Assembly (NCBI GenBank): GCA_016718035.1
Contig: JADKEK010000004.1
Location: 248,001 to 312,000 of the forward strand
Reading direction: 5' to 3'
Length of the DNA: 64,000 nucleotides
Origin: Bacteroidota bacterium
GTDB lineage: Bacteria; Bacteroidota; Bacteroidia; Chitinophagales; BACL12
Part shown: positions 38,062 to 47,334 of the stretch, one piece after another
Layout of the letters: every line of letters starts with the position of its first letter
How positions within the stretch are numbered: the first letter of the stretch is position 1
The notes under the pieces: model-generated
The model's database searches: none
The model's input: the letters and a program-made list of their open reading frames with translations, nothing else
Told to the model about the DNA's origin: nothing
Position numbers and translations under genes: made by a program

Positions 38062-40890
38062 TTAGTTAAACTTGTGTTTTAAATATTTGCCCGTATAACT
38101 TTCTTTCACTTTTGGCAAACCTTCCGGTGAACCTTCATAAACTAAATTACCACCTTTTTCTCCACCCTCTGGACCAAGGTCAATAATGTAATCGGCACAT
38201 TTTAATACTTCAATATTGTGTTCAATTACTATAATGCTATGGCCACATTCTATTAACGCGTGAAACGCCGACAATAATTTATTGATATCGTGAAAATGTA
38301 ATCCCGTAGTCGGTTCATCGAAAATAAATAAAACATGTTCGCGACTTCTACCTTTGCCTAAGAAACTTGCAAGTTTTACACGTTGTGCTTCACCACCGGA
38401 TAATGTGCTGCTGCTTTGTCCCAATTTTACATAACCCAATCCTACATCAAATAATGGCTGCAGTTTGTAAATAATTTCTTTTTCATCTTTCAAAAATTCC
38501 AACGCTTCCTCAACACTTAATCCCAATAAATCGGCAATATTTTTATCCTTGTATTGAACTTCTAAAATTTCTTCTTTAAAACGTTTTCCTCCACATTCTT
38601 CGCAGGTTAAATGTACGTCTGCTAAAAATTGCATCTCCACAATTATTTCACCCTCACCTTTACAGGTCTCGCATCTGCCGCCATCAACGTTAAAGCTGAA
38701 AAATCCTGCTTTGTAACCGCGCATTTTAGACAATGGCTGGCGCGCATATAATTCACGAATTTCATCGTATGCTTTTACATAGGTAACAGGGTTGGAGCGG
38801 CTCGATTTTCCAATAGGGTCCTGGTCCACTAATTCAACCTGGGTAATAGTGCGCAAATCGCCTTCCAGCGATTTAGAAATATAGGCAGTGTCGCTGGTAT
38901 CATCCAGCATTTTCATTAACTCAGGATGCAAAATATGTTTAATCAATGTTGTTTTACCCGAACCACTCACGCCGGATACTGCAACTAAACTATGCAGCGG
39001 AATAGTAACATCAATATTTTTTAAATTATGCATCCGTGCCTGTTTAATTTTTATTTTATTGGCACTTTTCCTTCTGTGTTTAGGTAAAGGAATACTTCTT
39101 GTTTCAGATAAATAATTACCTGTTAAACTATTTTTATCATTAAAAATAAAATCGAAATTACCGCTACTGATAACTTTACCACCATGAATACCAGCTTCAG
39201 GGCCAATATCAATAATATGGTCGGCATTTTTAATTACCTCTTCTTCGTGCTCCACAACAACAACCGTATTACCTAAATCGCGTAAGCTTTTTAATACTTT
39301 CACTAAACGTTCGGTATCACGCGGATGTAATCCCACACTTGGTTCATCTAAAATATATAACGATGAAGTTAAATTACTGCCCAGTGTTCGTGTTAAATTA
39401 ATACGTTGCGTTTCGCCACCACTTAATGTATTACTTTTTCTGTTTAAGGTTAAATAACCCAACCCTAAATCGAGCATATAACCTAAACGATTATTCATTT
39501 CCAACAAAATACGCGAAGCCACTTTATTTTCGAATGCACTCAATTGTAAGTTGCTAATAAATTTCGCTAAGTCTTCAACAGGCATATCAATCAACTCAGA
39601 AATAGAATGATTATTTATTTTCACATAATTAGCATCCTGGCGAATACGTGAACCTAAACATTCCGGACAAACTGTTTTGCCACGGTAGCGGGCAAGCATA
39701 ACGCGATACTGAATTTTGTATGCATTTTCTTCCAGCATTTTAAAAAAATCATCAAGTCCCGAAAAATGTTCATTGCCGGTCCATAATAATTTATATTGCT
39801 CTTTGCTGAGTTGATGAACAGGTTTGTGAATTGGAAAATCAAATTTGGTAGCCACTTTAATTAATTCATCTAACCAGGCTCTCATTTTTTCCCCTTTCCA
39901 ACAAGCAACTGCACCTTGATAAACAGATAAATTTTTATCAGGAAAAACAAGATCGTGATCAACACCAATTACAGTTCCAAAACCTTCGCAACGTTTACAT
40001 GCACCATACGGATTATTCTGATTAAAAAAGTGGGGACTTGGTACTTCAAACACTACACCATCAGCTTCAAAGTTGTTGCTAAAAGTGCGGTCAGTTAAAT
40101 TTTCCGCATGAATTAAGCAAGCGCCATGACCTTCATAAAAAGCAATATCTATAGAGTCGGCAATACGTTGTTGTAATTCTTCATTTATAGCGGGAGTGGT
40201 GTGATGTTCGGCAATTTCTTTTTGCACCACAATACGGTCGATTAATAAAAATAATTTCGAAGTAGCCGGAATTAATTTTGGATTATCAATTACATCATCC
40301 ATTTTCACAATGGTATCGTTGCAATAAAATCGCGTAAATCCTTTTTGTTGTAAAACGCGTGCAATTTCTTCAGGTTTGCGTTTTTTATCGCTATCGAGTT
40401 CTACCAGAATATAAACTTTGGTATCCTGAGGCAATGAGCCGATATAATCTACCACATCGCTCACCTCATCTTTTTTCACCTCACGGCCCGAAACGGGAGA
40501 GTAGGTGCGCCCAACACGGGCAAAAAGCAAGCGCATGTAGTCGTAAATTTCGGTCAGCGTGCCAACTGTGCTTCGGGTTGTGCGGGTGGTAACCTTCTGG
40601 TCGAGGGCTATGGCAGGAGCAATTCCACGTATATAGTCCACATCGGGTTTATCGAGGCGGGTAAGGAATTGTCGGGCATAGGAACTCAGGCTTTCCACGT
40701 ATCGGCGCTGCCCTTCGGCGTATAAAGTATCGAAAGTAAGGCTCGATTTGCCCGAACCGCTTACTCCAGTAACCACTACAAGCTGATTTCGAGGTATGGT
40801 TACGTCGATGTTTTTCAGGTTATGTTCCCTGGCCCCTTTTATAAATATTGCGTCAGAATGACCATTCTGATGGTTTTTTTTCTCTTTCAA
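38062..40890 (-). CDS. uvrA: UvrABC excision nuclease subunit A
   Basis: 942 residues, full length. Two ABC modules: Walker A GVSGSGKSSL in the first and GVSGSGKTTL in the second, signatures LSGGETQRI and LSGGEAQRV, and D-E-P Walker B segments. Zinc-binding Cys clusters are visible (CKRCEGFG; CETCKGEG with CEECGG). UvrA finds bulky DNA damage and loads UvrB in nucleotide excision repair. It is divergent from the sigma-factor gene, with a 173-bp shared upstream region. Confidence 0.97.
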   Translation of the reverse strand: MKEKKNHQNGHSDAIFIKGAREHNLKNIDVTIPRNQLVVVTGVSGSGKSSLTFDTLYAEGQRRYVESLSSYARQFLTRLDKPDVDYIRGIAPAIALDQKVTTRTTRSTVGTLTEIYDYMRLLFARVGRTYSPVSGREVKKDEVSDVVDYIGSLPQDTKVYILVELDSDKKRKPEEIARVLQQKGFTRFYCNDTIVKMDDVIDNPKLIPATSKLFLLIDRIVVQKEIAEHHTTPAINEELQQRIADSIDIAFYEGHGACLIHAENLTDRTFSNNFEADGVVFEVPSPHFFNQNNPYGACKRCEGFGTVIGVDHDLVFPDKNLSVYQGAVACWKGEKMRAWLDELIKVATKFDFPIHKPVHQLSKEQYKLLWTGNEHFSGLDDFFKMLEENAYKIQYRVMLARYRGKTVCPECLGSRIRQDANYVKINNHSISELIDMPVEDLAKFISNLQLSAFENKVASRILLEMNNRLGYMLDLGLGYLTLNRKSNTLSGGETQRINLTRTLGSNLTSSLYILDEPSVGLHPRDTERLVKVLKSLRDLGNTVVVVEHEEEVIKNADHIIDIGPEAGIHGGKVISSGNFDFIFNDKNSLTGNYLSETRSIPLPKHRRKSANKIKIKQARMHNLKNIDVTIPLHSLVAVSGVSGSGKTTLIKHILHPELMKMLDDTSDTAYISKSLEGDLRTITQVELVDQDPIGKSSRSNPVTYVKAYDEIRELYARQPLSKMRGYKAGFFSFNVDGGRCETCKGEGEIIVEMQFLADVHLTCEECGGKRFKEEILEVQYKDKNIADLLGLSVEEALEFLKDEKEIIYKLQPLFDVGLGYVKLGQSSSTLSGGEAQRVKLASFLGKGRSREHVLFIFDEPTTGLHFHDINKLLSAFHALIECGHSIIVIEHNIEVLKCADYIIDLGPEGGEKGGNLVYEGSPEGLPKVKESYTGKYLKHKFN

Positions 40891-40943
40891 AGGTGTTTTA
40901 TTGAAACTTTTTCAAAAATATCACGTAAATGTTGTCCATTCCG

Positions 40944-40972
40944 TTTGGAATTTCCAAAAAAATGTATATTTG
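40944..40972 (+). promoter_or_regulatory. Promoter of the sigma-factor gene with an overlapping 7-bp inverted repeat
   Basis: TTTG at 40944-40947, a 17-nt spacer and TATATTTG at 40965-40972 form a good -33/-7 pair. A perfect inverted repeat, TTTGGAA-T-TTCCAAA (40944-40958), covers the -33 box and could be an operator. Confidence 0.55.
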
Positions 40973-41063
40973 CATTAACTAAACACAAAACTACTGCCTA
41001 TAAGGTTAACATCTACGCTAAAAATTATTATTCATTTTATCGTTTAACGCACAACCTTATTGT

Positions 41064-41642
41064 ATGCAGTCCAGAACTCTTCCTGATGACCAATTGGTCC
41101 AGCTGTACTTGTCCGGTGAAGAATCGGCACTAGGTGAGCTCCTCAATCGCCACAAAGATAGGATTTACACCTACATTTATTTATTCGTACGTGATACGTA
41201 CACTGCTGAAGACCTCATGCAGGAAACGTTTATCAAGGTAATTGATAAGCTTAGAAGTGGCAAGTATAAAGAACAAAACAAGTTTTTGCCGTGGTTGTCG
41301 CGCGTAGCGTATAACCTGTGTATCGACTACTATCGCCGCGAGAAGCGTTTGCCGAAGGTGACCACCCGCGATGGGTTTGATATTTTCAGCGTGCTCAAAT
41401 TTTCGGAGCCGGGTGCTGAAGGAAAAATTATTGAAAACGAATTTTCGACCAAAATCCGCAAAATTCTTGAGCATTTGCCTGAGGAGCAGCGCGAAGTGGT
41501 TATTCTGAGACACTACATGGACATGAATTTCCGCGAAATTGCTGAATTAACCGGGGTAAATATTAATACCGCCCTCGGCCGTATGCGATATGCACTCATT
41601 AACCTGCGAAAATTGATGGAGGCAAAAAATATTTCGATTTGA
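41064..41642 (+). CDS. RNA polymerase sigma factor, sigma-70/ECF type
   Basis: 192 residues, only regions 2 and 4, so ECF-like. Region 2 is DRIYTYIYLFVRDTYTAEDL with the core-binding LMQETFIKV. Region 4 carries the helix-turn-helix FREIAELTGVNINTALGRM. No classical zinc-finger anti-sigma gene follows; instead a 79-residue acidic protein begins 68 bp later and may be its partner. The 5' leader is about 85 nt. The target regulon is unknown. Confidence 0.92.
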   Translation: MQSRTLPDDQLVQLYLSGEESALGELLNRHKDRIYTYIYLFVRDTYTAEDLMQETFIKVIDKLRSGKYKEQNKFLPWLSRVAYNLCIDYYRREKRLPKVTTRDGFDIFSVLKFSEPGAEGKIIENEFSTKIRKILEHLPEEQREVVILRHYMDMNFREIAELTGVNINTALGRMRYALINLRKLMEAKNISI

Positions 41643-41710
41643 GATAATAATGAGTTGAGCAATGCCGTTTTAGATGCATAATTTTTATGGTTAAACCTAA
41701 AACATATTGC

Positions 41711-41950
41711 ATGACTAAAAACATTACTCAAGACAATCTCATTCGTTACATCTATTCAGAAACAACCGCCGAGGAAACCAGTTTAATAGAAGAGGCGCTC
41801 CGGAGCGATTGGGAACTGAAAGAATTACATGACAACCTGCTCGAAACCAAATCGGAACTCAGCCGGGTGAAAGTCAGTCCTTCACAAAAAGTGATCGACA
41901 ACATCATGAGATACAGCAAAGACAACGCTCCGATGGAGCACTTTCAGTAA
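41711..41950 (+). CDS. Small protein downstream of the sigma factor (possible partner)
   Basis: 79 residues from ATG 41711 (MTKNITQDNLIRYIYSE). An in-frame ATG at 41687 would add eight poorly typical residues. It is helical and acidic (TTAEETSLIEEALRSDWELKELHDNL), resembling the N-terminal helices of anti-sigma factors but lacking Cys/His and a membrane helix. Bacteroidota often place such a short gene here. A cytoplasmic anti-sigma or modulator role is inference from position. Confidence 0.7.
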   Translation: MTKNITQDNLIRYIYSETTAEETSLIEEALRSDWELKELHDNLLETKSELSRVKVSPSQKVIDNIMRYSKDNAPMEHFQ

Positions 41951-41959
41951 AAAGCTCAA

Positions 41960-41988
41960 AACCCTGACCAAAGCGTCGGGGTTTTTTT
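41960..41988 (+). terminator. Terminator of the sigma-factor operon
   Basis: A 9-bp stem (41960-41968 with 41975-41983, one G-T pair), a 6-nt loop and a run of seven T's, 10 bp after the stop. Confidence 0.8.
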
Positions 41989-42019
41989 ATGCCTGGTAAA
42001 AACGTAAAACAAAATATTT

Positions 42020-42165
42020 GGGCGTTGCCGCGCAATATTTAATCCCACTCCGAATGTAATTTTCGAGCGCGGCCGGGTTTTCCGCTCCAACTCCTCGCTC
42101 GCAGAAAAAGCTCGCTGTGGGGTTTCCACTACAACCCCTAACGCAAACACCGCTTCATAAGTGCA
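42020..42165. repeat. GC-rich intergenic patch, probable dispersed repeat fragment
   Basis: A compositional island in AT-rich DNA, containing GCGTTGCCGCGC, CGGCCGGGTTTTCCGCTCC and AACCCCTAACGCAAACACC. It has no credible ORF. I recall near-identical word sets scattered in other Bacteroidota intergenic regions; this is memory, not a search. Confidence 0.45.
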
Positions 42166-42221
42166 ATCATTTCTATGAGCAAAATTCAAATATGCTTAAG
42201 CAATATGCGCCGAAAAAAACT

Positions 42222-42262
42222 ATTATTCGCCGCAAAAATGCGGTGAATAATGATTATATTTG
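42222..42262 (+). promoter_or_regulatory. Inverted-repeat operator and -7 box of the Fic gene
   Basis: A 13-bp inverted repeat (42222-42234 with 42239-42251, one G-T mismatch, 4-nt loop of A) ends 3 nt before TATATTTG (42255-42262). The Fic ATG is 19 nt downstream. A protein bound here would block the -33/-7 region. Confidence 0.6.
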
Positions 42263-42281
42263 ACGCAAAACACTTCCGGCT

Positions 42282-43376
42282 ATGGCTAAGTATATTTATA
42301 ATAACAGCAACTGGACACATTTTACTTGGGATGATCAGGCTATAAATGCTGTGTTTGGTGAATTAAAACTGTTACAAGGTAATATCATCAGTCAAATGAA
42401 CCTACTGGGATTTTCGGCAAAAACTGAAGCCAAACTTGGTGCATTAACGTTAGATGTGGTGAAATCGAGTGAAATAGAGGGTGAATTGCTCAACTACAAC
42501 CAGGTACGTTCATCAATTGCAAGACGCCTTGGAATTAATATAGCGGGACTTGTTGAAAGTAATCGCCATATTGAAGGTGTTGTAGAAATGATGCTGGATG
42601 CAACACAGCGATTTGAGCAAAAACTAACCCACAAAAGATTGTTCGGCTGGCATGCTGCACTTTTTCCTACCGGTTATAGTGGTCCTTATGCAATTGAAGT
42701 TGGAAAATATCGCACAGGTGAAATGCAGGTAGTTTCGGGTGCTATGGGGCATGAAAAAATTCATTACGAAGCTGTAGATGCTAAAAAAGTAAAAAGTGAA
42801 ATGACCAGGTTTTTAGATTGGTTGAACAATAACAATCAACTTGATCCGGTTATGAAAGCCGCAATTGCTCATTTTTGGTTTATTATTATTCACCCCTTTG
42901 ATGATGGAAATGGCCGTATTGGCAGGGCTATTTCTGATATGTTACTCGCGCGATCCGAAAACAGTGCTGAACGCTTTTATAGCATGTCGAGCCAAATATT
43001 AATTGAACGAAAACAATATTACAAAGTATTACAAAAAGTACAACACAGCAGCGGTGATATTACAGAATGGCTAAATTGGTTTTTGCATTGTCTGAAAAAT
43101 GCAATGCTAACTACCCAAGATACCTTGCAACGTATTTTGCGCAAAACCGAATTTTGGAAATTGCATGAAAACACTGCAATTAATGAACGGCAACGTATTA
43201 TTTTGAATATGTTATTCGATGGTTTTGAAGGAAAATTACAATCTTCGAAATGGGCAAAAATCACTAAAGTTTCATCCGATACTGCCTTGCGCGATATAAA
43301 AGATTTAATTGAAAAAGGTATTTTGAAAGAAATAGGCGATGGGGGTAGGAGTGTTGCATATGGATTGGTAGACTAA
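42282..43376 (+). CDS. Fic family protein with N-terminal DUF4172 and C-terminal winged helix
   Basis: 364 residues. The N-terminal DUF4172 (YIYNNSNWTHFTWDD) is followed by a class II inhibitory helix: Ser62-x-x-x-Glu66-Gly67 in SSEIEGE. The catalytic motif HPFDDGNGRIGR is intact at residues 204-215. The C-terminal 80 or so residues (RIILNMLFDG, then KVSSDTALRDIKDLIEKGIL) are a winged-helix DNA-binding domain. Fic enzymes usually transfer AMP to protein hydroxyls, and the Glu66 helix keeps them off. The palindrome in its promoter suggests autoregulation, which is inference. No adjacent antitoxin gene exists. Confidence 0.92.
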   Translation: MAKYIYNNSNWTHFTWDDQAINAVFGELKLLQGNIISQMNLLGFSAKTEAKLGALTLDVVKSSEIEGELLNYNQVRSSIARRLGINIAGLVESNRHIEGVVEMMLDATQRFEQKLTHKRLFGWHAALFPTGYSGPYAIEVGKYRTGEMQVVSGAMGHEKIHYEAVDAKKVKSEMTRFLDWLNNNNQLDPVMKAAIAHFWFIIIHPFDDGNGRIGRAISDMLLARSENSAERFYSMSSQILIERKQYYKVLQKVQHSSGDITEWLNWFLHCLKNAMLTTQDTLQRILRKTEFWKLHENTAINERQRIILNMLFDGFEGKLQSSKWAKITKVSSDTALRDIKDLIEKGILKEIGDGGRSVAYGLVD

Positions 43377-43518
43377 GAATTGGAACGATTGGATTTACTG
43401 CTTAATAATTTAGTTCAACAAAAATGGTTTTCACTTTTTCCAATTCATTTAATAATTAATCTGGCAAATTTGTAAAAACTCATATCGAACAAATTCCCAA
43501 ATTCTTTGTTTCAAACCA

Positions 43519-44289
43519 ATGTTCAGCTTTATACAAAACCTAATCCTTCGAAATCCAACCTTATTTTATTTTGGCTTAATTTGTTTGGTGGCAGCACTAA
43601 TATTTTTAGTACTTACCCGTTATACAACCACAAAAGTTTTTAATGTAAGTGCTTGGTACAAGCCATTTAAATTTGCATTTTCTACATTTTTATATGCTTG
43701 GGCAATGGCTTGGTATTGTTATTATTTGCCCGATTTTAATATCGGACTATTTAACTGGTCTATTATTTTATTGCTGGGTTTTGAAATTATTTATATCGCT
43801 ATTCAGGCTAACAGAGGACAGCTTTCACATTTTAATTTAAGCACACCTGTATATGCCACACTATATTCACTTATGGCAATTGCCGCCAGCTTAGTGACTA
43901 TATACACTGCATACATTGCATTACTCTTTTTTAAAGGTAGTTTCCCGAATTTACCGGAATATTATCTTTGGTCAATTCGATTAGGTCTTTTGATTTTCGT
44001 AATTTTTTCGTTTCAGGGTTTTTTAATGGGCTCCAGACTCAACCATAGTGTAGGTGCTCAAAACGACAATTCAAATTGGTTCATAGTAGGCTGGAGTAAA
44101 ACGGTCGGCGATTTAAGAGTAGCACATTTTATCGGTATGCACGCAATGCAGGTGATTCCATTTATTTCCTACTATGTATTAAAAAATACGACACTCACTA
44201 TAATTGTTTCTCTATTTTATGCAGCTATAGCCATCTCCACCTTAATCCAAGCCCTTCAAGGCAAACCATTAATAAAATCAAAATCCTAA
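43519..44289 (+). CDS. Polytopic membrane protein, 256 residues
   Basis: About seven membrane helices. Recognisable pieces are an N-terminal WYKPFKFAFSTFLYAWAMAW and a C-terminal DLRVAHFIGMHAMQVIP. The latter motif (H-F-x-G-x-H-A-x-Q) recurs in an uncharacterised bacterial membrane family I have seen but cannot name. No charged catalytic cluster beyond His residues is obvious. It lies between Fic and the first repeat array, with 142 bp upstream. Confidence 0.75.
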   Translation: MFSFIQNLILRNPTLFYFGLICLVAALIFLVLTRYTTTKVFNVSAWYKPFKFAFSTFLYAWAMAWYCYYLPDFNIGLFNWSIILLLGFEIIYIAIQANRGQLSHFNLSTPVYATLYSLMAIAASLVTIYTAYIALLFFKGSFPNLPEYYLWSIRLGLLIFVIFSFQGFLMGSRLNHSVGAQNDNSNWFIVGWSKTVGDLRVAHFIGMHAMQVIPFISYYVLKNTTLTIIVSLFYAAIAISTLIQALQGKPLIKSKS

Positions 44290-44304
44290 TATAAAGTCAC
44301 TCCC

Positions 44305-45674
44305 CCTGCCTCATTAAATTACGCTAGTACACCTTGCGGCACCTTCAAATTATATAAAGTAAAGCGTCAAAAAGTCGTAACCTCAACTCCCGGCCTCATT
44401 GCATTACGCTAGTGCAGCTTACGGCACGAAAGCAACGAAGCCAATAATTATTTATTTGTCGAACAACAAAGCAGACTCAGCGCTACGCAATTATATTATG
44501 GATTAAATACAACTCGCTTCATTTCCACAATTACAATCAAATTAAAAACATCCCAGCGCCTTGTCTGCGCCTCGCGAAGTGTCGTTAGCTGCACTTGCGT
44601 AATCCAATGCAGCCTTGATTTTTTGGTTCTTTTGTATCAAGACAAAAGAACATTAAATCACCTTCGAAGCCAATATTCAAACACACCTCCAATCCCCCCA
44701 ATCTACAAATACTAATAAAAAATTAAATTGTTAATCCCGGCCTCATTGCATTACGCTAGTGCAGCTTACGGCACGAAAGCAACGAAGCGAAAAAATATTT
44801 ATTTATCGAACAACTAAGCAGACTCAGCGCTACGCAAAAATATTTAGTTGAATTTATCATTAGATGCATTTTAAAAACGTCCATCTCACATAAAAATCCC
44901 CCAGCGCCTTGTCTGCGCATCGCGAAGTGTCGTTAGCGGCACTTGCGTAAAGCAATGCAGCCTTGATTTTTTGGTTCTTTTGTATCAAGACAAAAGAACA
45001 TTACATCACATTCGAAGCCAATATTCAAAAACACCTCCACTCCCCTCAATCTTCAAATGCCAATAGAAAAGAAAATGTAAATTAGTAAACCCGGCCTCAT
45101 TGCATTACGCTAGTGCAGCTTACGGCACGAAAGCAACGAAGCGAAAAAATATTATTTATTTGCAGAACAACAAAGCAGACTCAGCGCTACGCAAAAATAT
45201 TTAGCTGTATTTATCATTAGATGCATTTTAAAAACGTCCATCTCACAAAAAAATGCCCCAGCGCCTTGTCTGCGCCTTGCGAAGTGTCGTTAGCTGCACT
45301 TACGTAAAGCAATGCAGCCTTGATTTTTTGGTTCTTTTGTATCAAGACAAAAGAACATTACATCACCTTTGAAGCTAATATTCCAATAAACCACCAATCA
45401 ATAAATACAAACCCTAAACCTCATACCCATGCCTCTTAGAATTTCGTTAGCTGCACTTGTATAATCCAATGCAGCCTTGATTTTTTGGTTCTTTTGTATC
45501 AAGACAAAAGAACATTACATCACATTCGAAGCCAATATTCCAATAAACCACCAATCAATAAATACAACCCCTAAACCTCATACCCATGCCTCTTAGAATT
45601 TCGTTAGCTGCACTTGCATAATCCAATGCAGCCTTGATTTTTTGGTTCTTTTGTATCAAGACAAAAGAACATTA
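44305..45674. repeat. Repeat array A: three full units and two short units of an inverted-arm element
   Basis: This 1.5-kb gene-free stretch holds tandem units. Hairpin GTTCTTTTGT-ATCAAG-ACAAAAGAAC recurs with starts at 44626, 44974, 45331, 45488 and 45645; spacings are 348, 357, 157 and 157 bp. Each full unit starts with a head arm (44392-44427 in unit 1) that is inverted-complementary to a tail arm (44579-44614), 30 of 36 positions without gaps. A second inner pair lies at 44471-44484 and 44555-44568 (11 of 14). Short units keep only the tail arm and hairpin. A diverged head copy is at 44305-44346. No coding potential. Confidence 0.9.
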
Positions 45675-45813
45675 AATCACATTCAAAGCCAAAGGTTTCA
45701 ATTAATGGAATATTAACTCTTTTTCTATTATATCAAGACACACGAACATAAGTTCACCTACAAAGCTTAAATTCAATCAAGAGTAAAAACCCCATTCAAA
45801 GCAAAAAAATTAA

Positions 45814-46652
45814 TCACATTCTTTTACTAAATACACCAACTGCCAATAAAAATTTAGAAATCTCATTGTTAAATTCTTCAGGTTGTTCAATATTGGAAAC
45901 ATGACCGGCATTATCAATGATATGGAGTGCCGATGCCTTGATAGATGTATGCAAAAACTCCGATTGTTCCAAAGGTGTCACTTCATCTTCTCTACCACAA
46001 ATAATTAAAGTTGGAATATTGATTTCTGGTAGCGTTGAACATGTTTCAGAACGTTCAGCAAGGGCTTTTAAACCATTAATAATAATTTGTTCCGGGTTCG
46101 CCATAACAACGCTACGCAATTGTGTAACAATTTCCTGTTTGTTGGTAAATGAGTTTTTGCAGAACACTTTTTTTATAAATGCTTCATTAAAGTTTAATGT
46201 TCCGTTTAATGCAATTTCGTCAATTGTTTTGTATCGATTCAATTTTACTTCAATAGTATCGGCAATACATTGTGTATCGCATAGTATGATCGCCTCAAAT
46301 CTATCTGGAAACCTGGCTTGAGCATTTAATGCAATAAATCCACCCATTGATAATCCACAAATTATTGCTTTGGAGATTTTCATCTGATTCATAAATAACA
46401 TTAAGTCGTCGCAAATAAATCAATTGACAAGGGTGTTGTTTCGTCGGTTGATTTGCCAAATCCGCGAATGTCAATGGCAATAACTCGATTAGTTGTTGCA
46501 AAAAAATCAAGCTGTTTAGCCCACATCGATTTGTCGAAAGGAAATCCGTGTAAAAAGATTATTGGAATATTACCTTCTCCAACATCATCGTAAGAAAGAT
46601 TCAGATTGTTAATATTGAGCATTAAATTCAGCCCTGCCGTTGTACTTTCCAT
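45814..46652 (-). pseudogene. Alpha/beta hydrolase, frameshifted
   Basis: Read in two frames. 46652-46401 gives the N-terminus (IIFLHGFPFDKSMW, IRGFGKST). 46401-45814 gives the rest, with nucleophile GLSMGGF, acid GREDEVTP and base His in NAGHVSNIEQP. Adding one G at about 46405-46412 joins L-F-A-D-D-L-M-L-F-M-N-Q-M into a continuous protein of about 279 residues, starting at 46652 or at the internal Met at 46622. All catalytic residues survive, so either the break is a sequence error or decay is recent. It sits at the edge of repeat array A. Confidence 0.8.
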
Positions 46653-47334
46653 ACCTTGATAATTTTAGTTGAAAATTTGTGTTTTTATTTGCAATCATTA
46701 ATATTGTTAAGTTACTTGACTATTCATAAAAATGAAAGCACGTAATTGTATCACAGCAAACATACCTACAACTTCTTGACCCTCACTTATATAATTTTAT
46801 ATAAAAATCACATAATTCACACTTTTGTAGTATAAAAAATGGACATCGTCAATTAGACTAAAATCAAATAAGGCTGAACGAAATTTTGTAGTTTGCGTAT
46901 AAGTTATTTGTGAGGATAAAAACTCATTTTTATATTTTAATTTCGGTATTGATGCTGACGATTTGTTATAGAACCAATCAGTGTTATGGATAAGCTTAAT
47001 ATATAGCTAAAACTCCAATCCAAACTAAATTGCAAGGCGATGGCATTTCAATTTGTTTTGTTTCAATCTTAATATGTAAGAATGGCTATCAGTGCCTTTA
47101 ATACCAGGACGGAAAAATTTAATACACATTTGAAACTGAAAAGACGCCTTACAACTTGAGAAATGTCCCAAGTTAACTAATTACTTTTTATCAGTCCTAG
47201 GTAGAGAATAACAACCAAGACACTATGTGTGCGAGTTAATTAGCACTTTATAACTTATGATTATTTATATAACACAAGGCTTTCAATTATATATACCTTA
47301 TAATAACGTTGTTATTTTAACCTAACCATGGATG
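46653..47334. other. Gene-free AT-rich stretch
   Basis: 680 bp between two minus-strand genes. I see no ORF of coding character, no RNA gene and no copy of the array repeat. It may contain the promoter for the frameshifted hydrolase and the decayed end of something older. Confidence 0.5.

Noticed and set aside
44305..45674. CRISPR array
   Set aside because: Units are 157-357 bp with internal arms, far larger than repeat-spacer units, and no cas genes are near.
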